Of a stretch of 41,595 nucleotides of DNA, positions 25,721 through 32,525 are shown piece after piece. The position numbers and the translations under genes are program-made. Below the pieces are notes generated by a model. That model ran no database searches and was not told where the DNA came from. It was given only the letters and a program-made list of their open reading frames with translations. This DNA is from CAKRJP01 sp963658085. Its GTDB lineage: Bacteria; Bacillota; Clostridia; Lachnospirales; Lachnospiraceae. Each line of letters starts with the position of its first letter. The first letter of the stretch is position 1. The DNA is taken from NCBI GenBank assembly GCA_963658085.1, contig CAVKOU010000019.1, positions 1 to 41,595 of the forward strand, in the 5' to 3' direction.

Positions 25721-26532
25721 TCATTGGAAATAAAACATTTGATACCCAAAACCAAACCTATGTCATGGGGATTTTGAATGTGACACCGGATTCCTTTTCC
25801 GATGGAGGGAAATATGACGGTTTGGAGAAAGCCCTGGTTCACGCCGAACAGATGGTAAAAGAAGGGGTGGATATTATCGATGTAGGAGGAGAATCCACAA
25901 GACCCGGACATACACAGATCAGCGACGAGGAAGAAATCGCAAGAGTAGTACCTGTTATTAAAGCTTTAAAGGAGCGATACGATATTCCGGTATCTATTGA
26001 TACCTACAAAAGTGCGGTGGCGAAGGCGGCTATAGAGGCAGGAGCGGATCTGGTGAATGACATCTGGGGGTTCAAATATGACCCTAAGATGGCTTCTTTG
26101 GTGGCAGAGACAGGAGTAGTCTGTTGTCTGATGCATAACAAAGAGACAGCAGAATATCAAAATTTCTTAAAAGATTTCATGGAGGATATGAGAGAGTCGG
26201 TGGAAATTGCAAAGGAAGCCGGAGTGGCAGATGATAAGATTATCTTGGACCCGGGAGTTGGATTTGCAAAAACCTACGAAATGAATCTGGAAATTATTGA
26301 TCGTATGGAGACCATGCAGGAACTAGGATATCCCGTGCTTTTAGGAACATCCAGAAAATCTGTGATTGGATTGACACTGGATCTTCCTGTTACAGAGCGA
26401 GAAGAGGGAACCTTAGTTACCACAGTATTTGGGGTGGAAAAAGGAGCGGCCTTCGTGCGGGTTCATGATGTGGAAAAAAATAAACGAGCTATCAAAATGA
26501 CAAAGGCAATATTGCATCATAAAAAAATCTAA
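25717..26532 (+). CDS. folP: Dihydropteroate synthase
   Basis: A 271-residue TIM-barrel enzyme joining p-aminobenzoate to the pterin pyrophosphate; the target of sulfonamides. Conserved motifs: MGILNVTPDSFSDGG (~residues 17-31), DVGGESTRPG (~55-64), SIDTYK (~96), NDIWG (~115), DPGVGFAKT (~188) and the loop GTSRKS (~213). The start overlaps the HD gene stop. Confidence 0.96.
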   Translation: MIIGNKTFDTQNQTYVMGILNVTPDSFSDGGKYDGLEKALVHAEQMVKEGVDIIDVGGESTRPGHTQISDEEEIARVVPVIKALKERYDIPVSIDTYKSAVAKAAIEAGADLVNDIWGFKYDPKMASLVAETGVVCCLMHNKETAEYQNFLKDFMEDMRESVEIAKEAGVADDKIILDPGVGFAKTYEMNLEIIDRMETMQELGYPVLLGTSRKSVIGLTLDLPVTEREEGTLVTTVFGVEKGAAFVRVHDVEKNKRAIKMTKAILHHKKI

Positions 26533-26541
26533 AGAAATAAT

Positions 26542-27372
26542 ATGGGAGATAAAAAATTGGATCAAATCAGAATCGAAGATTTGGAAATTTTCGCAAATCA
26601 CGGAGTGTATCCAGAGGAGAATACTCTGGGACAGAAGTTTTTGGTTTCAGCAATACTGTATACAGATACCAGAAAGGCAGGCCTTGCCGATGACCTTTCT
26701 GCCTCTATTAATTACGGGGAGGTCAGTGCCTTTATTACCTCCTATGTAAAGGAACATACATTTAAACTTATCGAGCGGGTAGCAGAAGGATTGGCGGAGG
26801 AATTATTACTTCGCTATCAAAGTCTGGAGAAAGTCGAGTTAGAAGTAAAAAAACCTTGGGCACCGGTGGGCCTTCCCCTTCGGAGCGTAAGCGTTGCCAT
26901 AGAAAGAAGCTGGCATACAGCTTATATAGCCCTGGGATCCAATATCGGAGATAGCAAGCAGATCCTAAAAGATGCCATCGCATCCTTAGATCAAATAAAA
27001 AGCACCCATGTTGAGAAAGTCTCTACCCTAATATCCACAGCCCCTTACGGCGTGGAAGATCAACCGGATTTCTTAAATGGATGTCTGAGGCTGCGAACCC
27101 TCCTGTATCCCAGAGAACTGCTTTCGGAACTAAACCGTATTGAAAAAGAAGCAGGACGAGAGCGGATCATACACTGGGGACCAAGAACCTTAGACCTAGA
27201 TATCATCTTCTATGATGATCTGATCTGCCAGGAAGAAGACCTGTGCATTCCCCATGTAGAAATGCACAAGCGGGACTTTGTTCTACGTCCATTAGAAGAA
27301 ATCGCACCATACAAAAGACACCCGATCTATGGGAAAACCGTGCGAGAAATGTTAGAAGATCTGTCACATTAA
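26542..27372 (+). CDS. folK: Bifunctional dihydroneopterin aldolase / HPPK (FolB-FolK fusion)
   Basis: A 276-residue fusion. Residues 1-118 are FolB (IRIEDLEIFANHGVYPEE, INYGEV, and the active-site lysine region EVKKPWAPVG near 100); residues ~125-276 are FolK, 6-hydroxymethyl-7,8-dihydropterin pyrophosphokinase (ALGSNIGDS, YGVEDQPDFLNG, WGPRTLDLDIIFYDD, IPHVEMHKRDFVLRPL). These are consecutive steps of the pterin branch just before FolP. It begins 9 bases after folP with a weak ribosome site (GAAATAATATG) and is the last gene of the operon. Confidence 0.95.
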   Translation: MGDKKLDQIRIEDLEIFANHGVYPEENTLGQKFLVSAILYTDTRKAGLADDLSASINYGEVSAFITSYVKEHTFKLIERVAEGLAEELLLRYQSLEKVELEVKKPWAPVGLPLRSVSVAIERSWHTAYIALGSNIGDSKQILKDAIASLDQIKSTHVEKVSTLISTAPYGVEDQPDFLNGCLRLRTLLYPRELLSELNRIEKEAGRERIIHWGPRTLDLDIIFYDDLICQEEDLCIPHVEMHKRDFVLRPLEEIAPYKRHPIYGKTVREMLEDLSH

Positions 27373-27375
27373 ATA

Positions 27376-27527
27376 CGCAGACATGACATCTTGAAGGGGG
27401 ACACACCACAGGGAGTGAGGTACGCAGACCTGACATCTTGAAGAGGGACACACCACAGGGAGTGAGGTATGCAGACCTGACATCTTGAAGAAGGACACAC
27501 CGCAGGGAGTGAGGTATGTAGACATAC
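27376..27527 (+). repeat. 47-bp tandem repeat array, three full copies plus a partial one
   Basis: Units starting at 27376, 27423 and 27470 are near identical (each contains GACATCTTGAAG and CAGGGAGTGAGGTA), with a degenerate fourth start at 27517. The period is 47, not a multiple of three, so any reading frame through it shifts at each copy and it does not code. The array starts three bases after the folK stop. The last copy holds a short hairpin GTATGTAGACATAC (27514-27527). Confidence 0.9.
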
Positions 27528-27549
27528 TTTCTTGGAGTAAACAGCATAG

Positions 27550-27742
27550 CATTGTGCGAGATATGTTTATCACAAACGGTTGCGAGGCTTCCGTAGGGAG
27601 TTGCACGCTAGCAGCGAAGGCGGGCACTTGTTTGAGCCGCCCCGTTTTTCAGGGTGGCGAGTTGTGCAGGAGCCTGAGCGGCTCAGCGCGTGCAACGAGT
27701 AGGAAACGAAGCTTGTTTGTGATAAACATATCTCGCACACTG
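27550..27742. mobile_element. MITE-like or structured-RNA element with 24-bp perfect inverted repeats
   Basis: The arms 27554-27577 and 27715-27738 are perfect reverse complements over 24 bases and extend to ~28 with one mismatch. Inside, further nested pairs exist: TTGCACGC/GCGTGCAA (27601-27608/27688-27695), TGAGCCGC/GCGGCTCA (27633-27640/27678-27685) and GCCGCCC with GGGTGGC around 27637-27658. The interior is far richer in GC than the surroundings. No transposase or plausible gene is inside. It may be a non-autonomous transposable element or the gene of a folded RNA. Confidence 0.65.
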
Positions 27743-27810
27743 CGGAGCGTCCGTCTCTGGAGTGTTCATCTTTTGATTTTTTGTCTTGCGTGTTTAATGC
27801 AACAGATTTT

Positions 27811-28683
27811 TTATAGTTTGTAGCGCTTTGTAAAAGACACAAAACATTCTACACTGTTATTTAGATACTTGTCTTTGGACCAGACAAATCCGATTTCCTG
27901 CTGAATCGTTGGAACCACAGGGATGCCTACAAGGTCCGGCAAATTCTTTAGGAGGGAAGCATATAAAAAAGCCCCTCCTAATTTTTCTTTCACAAACTGA
28001 TGAATCGTAAATAACTGGCTGGCGTGCATAATGACATTAGGTGAGATGCCGCCGGCTTTAAAATAATTCATTAAAGTAGTATTCTGCACGGAGTCTGTAT
28101 TATAAAGGATCACAGGCTCCTGTTCTAATTGTTTCGAAGTTAATTCTTTTTCCTTTGCTAAAGGATGATCAGGAGCTACTACAAATACAATCTGATCCGT
28201 CAAAAGCTTGAAGGAATTCAACTTATCAATATTATAAAAATCCATATTTACCAAAGCCACATCCAGGGTGCCGTCCTGCACTAAGGAGGCAGCCTTTAGA
28301 GAAGCATATTCATACAGCTCTACAGGGATCGCCGGATATTTTTCCTGAAAGACCTGGAGAAGATCCGGGAAAAACAGGGTGCTGAGAAGGGGTGGAATTC
28401 CGATCTTTAATGGTGCGATCTGTTTGGCCAGGTCTCCCATTTCTGAGGATGTTTGATGTACCATCTCTAAAAGTTTGGAAGCTTTTTGATAAAAAATCTC
28501 CCCCTCCTTTGTAAGGGTGATATTACTTTTAGAACGTATCAGAAGATTCACAGAAAACTCCCGTTCCAATTCTTTGATGGCGCTGGAGATAGCCGGTTGC
28601 GTTACGTATAGTTGGCTTGCAGCCTGGGTGATGCTATGGCATCTGGCAACTGCACAAAAATATTCTAATTGCGTGATCTTCAT
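27811..28683 (-). CDS. LysR-family regulator, probably controlling the tartrate/dicarboxylate genes
   Basis: A 290-residue LysR protein. The helix-turn-helix is at residues 1-60 (MKITQLEYFCAVARCHSITQ; QPAISSAIKELEREFSVNL) and the effector-binding domain follows. ATG 28683 is chosen because AGGAGG sits eight bases upstream and the HTH begins at once; an upstream in-frame ATG at 28770 would add 29 unrelated residues. It is divergent from the SLC13-type permease and ttdAB genes, the usual position of a LysR activator such as TtdR. No clear terminator follows; it runs up to the repeat element region. Confidence 0.9.
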   Translation of the reverse strand: MKITQLEYFCAVARCHSITQAASQLYVTQPAISSAIKELEREFSVNLLIRSKSNITLTKEGEIFYQKASKLLEMVHQTSSEMGDLAKQIAPLKIGIPPLLSTLFFPDLLQVFQEKYPAIPVELYEYASLKAASLVQDGTLDVALVNMDFYNIDKLNSFKLLTDQIVFVVAPDHPLAKEKELTSKQLEQEPVILYNTDSVQNTTLMNYFKAGGISPNVIMHASQLFTIHQFVKEKLGGAFLYASLLKNLPDLVGIPVVPTIQQEIGFVWSKDKYLNNSVECFVSFTKRYKL

Positions 28684-28876
28684 GGGGAAAACCTCCTGGA
28701 TGTTGAGTTTTACTGGATTTTCTCGTAGCCACAGTAGAAAAACAATACAGTACAAGCTTGGCATTTTCACTATAAAAATCCTTTAAATTGGAATTATTAT
28801 AGCATATTTGTTGTAAGAGTTGCTAAAAAAATCAAAAATCATAAATTTTCCTTATGCATACATCATTTTCATTAAA

Positions 28877-28905
28877 TGTACAGTGATAAATACACCGGCT
28901 ATAAT
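28877..28905 (+). promoter_or_regulatory. Promoter of the permease-ttdAB operon
   Basis: TGTACA (28877-28882) and a perfect TATAAT (28900-28905) with a 17-base spacer. The palindrome TATGCATA (28853-28860) just upstream of the -35 is a candidate LysR contact. The 298-base gap from 28684 to 28981 otherwise holds only AT-rich control sequence. Confidence 0.65.
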
Positions 28906-28981
28906 AAAGACAACATAAAGATCATGCATCGGCCGAGAGATCACATGTAATAATGAAAGTTAGTCAACAGGGGGAATTATT

Positions 28982-30247
28982 ATGAGTGCATCAACTATTA
29001 CACTTTTGTTTCTTCTCTTTGCGGTAGTCATGTTCGTGTTTGAAAAGATACCGCTTGGAGTAACGTCAATGATTGTCTGTATCGGTTTGGTGGTTACCGG
29101 AGTTTTAGATGTGGAGACTGCCTTTAAAGGATTCATTGACAGCAACGTTATTTTGTTTGTAGCAATGTTCATCGTAGGAGAGGCATTGTTTGAGACTGGT
29201 ATGGCAAATAAAATTGGTGGAATTATTACAAAATTTGCCAAAACTGAGCGAATGCTCATTGTTGCCATCATGGTGATTGTAGGTCTCATGAGTGGTGTGT
29301 TATCGAACACCGGTACCGCAGCTATCTTGATTCCGGTAGTTATCGGAATTGCTGCAAAGTCAGGTTATAAGCGTTCCAGACTTTTGATGCCGTTGGTATT
29401 TGCGGCAGCTATGGGTGGAAACCTTTCTCTGATTGGTGCTCCCGGAAACCTTATTGCACAGAGTGCTCTTCAGGAAATAGGACTTAAATTTAGCTTCTTT
29501 GAGTATGCTATCGTAGGGATGCCGATCCTGGTAGTAGGAATTATCTTCTATGCTACCATCGGATATAAACTTCTTCCTTCCCATGATGTGACCGATGATG
29601 ATAGCTTTGATGTTCATCAGAATTTTGATGATGTTCCGGCTTGGAAACAGTGGTTGTCCTTGATTATTTTAGTACTGACACTTTTGGCAATGATCTTTGA
29701 AGATAAGATCGGTATTAAGCTTTGCATCTCCGGATGCGTGGGAGCTTTGGCTCTGATTCTTACCGGTGTTATTTCTGAAAAAGATGCTTTAAAATCTATT
29801 GATTTAAAAACCATCTTCCTTTTTGGCGGAACCCTTTCTCTTGCATCTGCCCTTCAAAATACAGGTGCCGGAGAGGAAATTGCTGAAAAAGTAATCGGAG
29901 CATTGGGAGAGAACCCATCTCCATATGTACTTACCTTGGCAGTATTCTTATTGTGTGCAGTATTAACCAACTTTATGTCCAATACGGCAACAACAGCTCT
30001 GATGGTTCCGATCTGTCTCTCTATTGCTCAGGGAATGGGTGCAGATCCAAGAGCCGTACTTATGGCTTGTGTCATCGGTGGTTCCTGTGCTTATGCAACA
30101 CCGATCGGTATGCCGGCAAATACCATGGTTGTGGGAGCAGGTGGATATAGCTTCCTTGACTATACAAAGTCAGGTCTTCCACTCATTGTTATTGCAACTG
30201 TAGTAAGTATGATTATACTTCCGATAGCATTCCCATTCTTTCCATAA
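28982..30247 (+). CDS. SLC13/DASS-type anion (di/tricarboxylate) permease
   Basis: A 421-residue membrane transporter of the SLC13/ArsB-NhaD (ion transporter) superfamily with about ten helices. Two inverted halves carry the typical SNT-like motifs: MSGVLSNTGTAAILIPVV (~residue 102-119) and LTNFMSNTATTALMVPICL (~328-346), which form the substrate/sodium site. A GGGGGA ribosome site precedes the start. It sits ahead of ttdA and ttdB in one operon, so L-tartrate (often exchanged for succinate), fumarate or malate is the likely cargo; it is shorter than E. coli TtdT. Confidence 0.88.
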   Translation: MSASTITLLFLLFAVVMFVFEKIPLGVTSMIVCIGLVVTGVLDVETAFKGFIDSNVILFVAMFIVGEALFETGMANKIGGIITKFAKTERMLIVAIMVIVGLMSGVLSNTGTAAILIPVVIGIAAKSGYKRSRLLMPLVFAAAMGGNLSLIGAPGNLIAQSALQEIGLKFSFFEYAIVGMPILVVGIIFYATIGYKLLPSHDVTDDDSFDVHQNFDDVPAWKQWLSLIILVLTLLAMIFEDKIGIKLCISGCVGALALILTGVISEKDALKSIDLKTIFLFGGTLSLASALQNTGAGEEIAEKVIGALGENPSPYVLTLAVFLLCAVLTNFMSNTATTALMVPICLSIAQGMGADPRAVLMACVIGGSCAYATPIGMPANTMVVGAGGYSFLDYTKSGLPLIVIATVVSMIILPIAFPFFP

Positions 30248-30302
30248 AAGATTGCGGATCAACTATACATTTACTTAAGAAAAAATTAGGAGGCGTTAGA
30301 AA

Positions 30303-31205
30303 ATGGCTAACAAAGAACAGCAAGTAGAACAGCTCACCAATTATATGGCGAATTTTGTGTCCTATATTGGTAAAGTATTACCGGATGATATTCGGGAGAA
30401 AATTGATGAGTTAGGAGCAAAAGAGGATAGTCCTTTGTCAAAGGTTATCTATGAAACTATGAAAAGAAACCAGGTGCTGGCTAAGGAGTTAAACAGACCA
30501 AGCTGCCAGGATACAGGTGTACTTCAGTTCTGGGTAAAATGTGGAACAAACTTCCCATTGATCGGAGAATTAGAGCCACTGTTAAAGGAAGCTGTAGTAA
30601 AAGCAACCTTTGAAGCTCCGCTTCGTCACAACAGTGTAGAGACTTTTGATGAGTACAATACAGGAAAGAACGTTGGTAAGGGAACTCCTACTGTATTTTG
30701 GGATATTATTCCGGACAGCGATGAATGCGAGATCTATGCATACATGGCAGGTGGCGGATGTACCCTTCCCGGAAAAGCTATGGTATTGATGCCGGGTGAG
30801 GGATACGAAGGAGTTACAAAGTTTGTATTAGATGTAATGACATCCTACGGTATCAACGCATGTCCACCACTTTTAGTAGGTGTAGGTGTAGCCACTTCTG
30901 TTGAGACAGCTGCGCTCCTTTCAAAGAAGGCTCTTATGAGACCTCTTGGAAGTCACAATGAGAATGAACGTGCTGCCTCTATGGAAAAATTATTAGAGGA
31001 TGGAATCAACTCTATCGGTCTCGGACCTCAGGGAATGGGCGGAAAATACTCTGTTATGGGAGTGCATATTGAAAATACCGCAAGACATCCATCAGCAATT
31101 GGTGTGGCTGTAAATGTGGGATGCTGGTCTCACAGACGTGGTCACATTGTATTTGACAAGGATCTTAACTACACAATCACAACACATTCGGGGGTGACAT
31201 TATAA
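30303..31205 (+). CDS. ttdA: L(+)-tartrate dehydratase / class I fumarase, alpha subunit
   Basis: A 300-residue iron-sulfur hydro-lyase subunit. The three cysteines expected to hold the 4Fe-4S cluster are visible in PSCQDTG (~61), GGGCTLPGKAM (~147-157) and VGCWSHRRG (~275). Other conserved blocks: EAPLRHNSVE, FDEYNTGKN and MGVHIENTARHP. From memory of the family it resembles E. coli TtdA closely along its whole length. It has an AGGAGG site and overlaps ttdB by one base. A fumarase role cannot be excluded because the two activities share the fold; the LysR-permease-alpha-beta order favours tartrate. Confidence 0.85.
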   Translation: MANKEQQVEQLTNYMANFVSYIGKVLPDDIREKIDELGAKEDSPLSKVIYETMKRNQVLAKELNRPSCQDTGVLQFWVKCGTNFPLIGELEPLLKEAVVKATFEAPLRHNSVETFDEYNTGKNVGKGTPTVFWDIIPDSDECEIYAYMAGGGCTLPGKAMVLMPGEGYEGVTKFVLDVMTSYGINACPPLLVGVGVATSVETAALLSKKALMRPLGSHNENERAASMEKLLEDGINSIGLGPQGMGGKYSVMGVHIENTARHPSAIGVAVNVGCWSHRRGHIVFDKDLNYTITTHSGVTL

Positions 31206-31831
31206 TGATCGAAGTAAAAGACGGAAAGAAAATTCTTACAACACCAATTTCAGCAGAAGACCTTAAGGATATCCATATTGGAGATATCATTTACTTAAAT
31301 GGTAGCATGACAACCTGTCGTGACGTAGCTCACAGACGTTTAGTTGAAGAGGGAAGAGACCTTCCTGTAGATGTAAAAGACGCAGCAATCTTCCACGCTG
31401 GTCCGATCATTCGTCCTTTGGAAAATGACAAATTCGAGATGGTTTCTGTAGGACCAACAACTTCCATGCGTATGGAGAAGTTCGAGTATGAATTCGTAGA
31501 GAAATCCGGTGTTCGCGTGATTATCGGAAAAGGTGGTATGAAAGAAAATACCGAGAATGCTTGTAAAGATTTTGGCGCTATTCACTGTGTATTCCCGGCA
31601 GGAAATGCAGTTGTAGCTGCTACAGAAGTAGAAGAAATCGTAGATGCTCAGTGGAGAGATCTCGGAATGCCTGAGACTCTGTGGCACTGTCGCGTGAAAG
31701 AATTCGGACCTTTGATCGTATCCATCGACACAGAAGGAAGAAATCTCTTTGAGGAGAACAAAGTTATCTTTAATGAGAGAAAAGAAAAAGCCATTGAAGA
31801 AATTTGCAAACATGTAAGTTTCATCAAATAA
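31205..31831 (+). CDS. ttdB: L(+)-tartrate dehydratase / class I fumarase, beta subunit
   Basis: A 208-residue beta subunit that completes the active site with ttdA. Conserved segments: KKILTTPISAEDLKDIHIGD (~8-27), TCRDVAHRRL, IFHAGPIIRP, VSVGPTTSMRME, IIGKGGM and WHCRVKEFGPLIVSIDTEG. Together the subunits convert L-tartrate to oxaloacetate (or fumarate to malate) in the cytosol; the cluster is oxygen-sensitive, suiting an anaerobe. Translation is coupled to ttdA by a one-base overlap. A terminator follows after ~60 bases. Confidence 0.87.
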   Translation: MIEVKDGKKILTTPISAEDLKDIHIGDIIYLNGSMTTCRDVAHRRLVEEGRDLPVDVKDAAIFHAGPIIRPLENDKFEMVSVGPTTSMRMEKFEYEFVEKSGVRVIIGKGGMKENTENACKDFGAIHCVFPAGNAVVAATEVEEIVDAQWRDLGMPETLWHCRVKEFGPLIVSIDTEGRNLFEENKVIFNERKEKAIEEICKHVSFIK

Positions 31832-31891
31832 ATTAGAGTAATTCATTTAGAATAACTCCTTATACCTTTCATCAACCTTATACACACCTAT

Positions 31892-31932
31892 GAAAAAAGT
31901 CATTGCGGAAAACTTACGCGGTGGCTTTTTTC
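31892..31932 (+). terminator. Terminator after ttdB
   Basis: GAAAAAAGTCA-TT-GCG pairs with CGC-GG-TGGCTTTTTTC around AAAACTTA, with a T run in the 3' arm. A second, weaker hairpin CCTGAAA/TTTCAGG lies at 31998-32020. Confidence 0.8.
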
Positions 31933-32079
31933 TATGAAAAACAATTGAAAAACCTTCGAAATATCCTCTTGAAAATTATATTCAATTTCAAGAAAAGCCT
32001 GAAAATACGCGGGTTTCAGGTATTTTGAAAATGACTCTCTTTATAACATGATAAAATTTTTTCAATAAGGAAGTTAGGG

Positions 32080-32108
32080 GTGACAATTGGCTTTGATATG
32101 GCTATAAT
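32080..32108 (+). promoter_or_regulatory. Promoter of the DUF6110/P-type ATPase operon
   Basis: GTGACA (32080-32085), a 17-base spacer and a perfect TATAAT (32103-32108). Transcription should begin around 32115, exactly where the folded leader starts. Confidence 0.72.
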
Positions 32109-32114
32109 GTAATG

Positions 32115-32189
32115 AAACGTGAGGCGAGAATCCCTCTGGATTGGCTGAGAAATTTGATAGAAATATAAGGGATCATACGGATTGCGTTT
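32115..32189 (+). promoter_or_regulatory. Structured 5' leader, candidate cis-regulatory RNA
   Basis: AAACG (32115-32119) pairs with CGTTT (32185-32189) and AATCC (32129-32133) with GGATT (32179-32183), enclosing a second option ATCCCT/AGGGAT (32130-32135/32168-32173) and a local hairpin AATCC-CTCT-GGATT. Mutually exclusive pairings directly ahead of a metal-transport operon suggest a switch, but it matches no riboswitch class that I recognise. Confidence 0.4.
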
Positions 32190-32229
32190 GAAACAAATCT
32201 ATAAATTTTTATTACAGGAGGTATTTATT

Positions 32230-32523
32230 ATGGATATGAATTGGAAAAACACAGGATTATTTGCTGCAGGTGTAGCATTTGGAACCGCAGGAATCAAGGT
32301 TCTAACCAGTAAGGATGCTAAGAAGCTTTATACAAACTGTACGGCGGCTGTTCTTAGAGCAAAGGATTGTGTAATGAAGACAACTACAACAATTCAGGAA
32401 AACTGCGAGGATATCTACGCAGAGGCAAAGCAGATCAATGAGGATAGAGCTGCTGATGAGGCTGAGTTCGAAGTTGAAGATGAGGATGTTGTAGTAATTC
32501 CAGACGAAGCTGAGGTGGAATAA
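32230..32523 (+). CDS. DUF6110 family small membrane-associated protein
   Basis: A 97-residue protein with one N-terminal hydrophobic segment (WKNTGLFAAGVAFGTAGIKVL, residues 4-24, of which the middle is membrane-like) and a very acidic tail (EFEVEDEDVVVIPDEAEVE) that could bind metal. ATG 32230 has AGGAGG nine bases upstream; an in-frame ATG at 32182 lies inside the leader and is rejected. It is two bases ahead of a P-type ATPase, and such small proteins often accompany these ATPases in Firmicutes. A helper or metal-buffering role is inference. Confidence 0.75.
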   Translation: MDMNWKNTGLFAAGVAFGTAGIKVLTSKDAKKLYTNCTAAVLRAKDCVMKTTTTIQENCEDIYAEAKQINEDRAADEAEFEVEDEDVVVIPDEAEVE

Positions 32524-32525
32524 TC

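Noticed and set aside
27376..27527. Possible CRISPR array
   Set aside because: The units are directly contiguous with no variable spacers and no cas genes are nearby.
27203..27627. Minus-strand frames with repeated LTPCGVS-type peptides
   Set aside because: They are translations of the 47-bp tandem repeat, switching frame at each copy, and overlap the real folK gene.
27485..27823. Apparent 112-residue protein crossing the repeat and hairpin element
   Set aside because: It reads through the 47-bp repeat and both arms of the inverted repeat, has no domain, and the opposite strand is equally open; this is what long open frames in a GC-rich structured element look like.
32120..32190. TPP riboswitch, because of a GGCTGAGA string
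   Set aside because: The second conserved half (CCTGATC and GTAGGGAA) is missing and the downstream genes are unrelated to thiamine.
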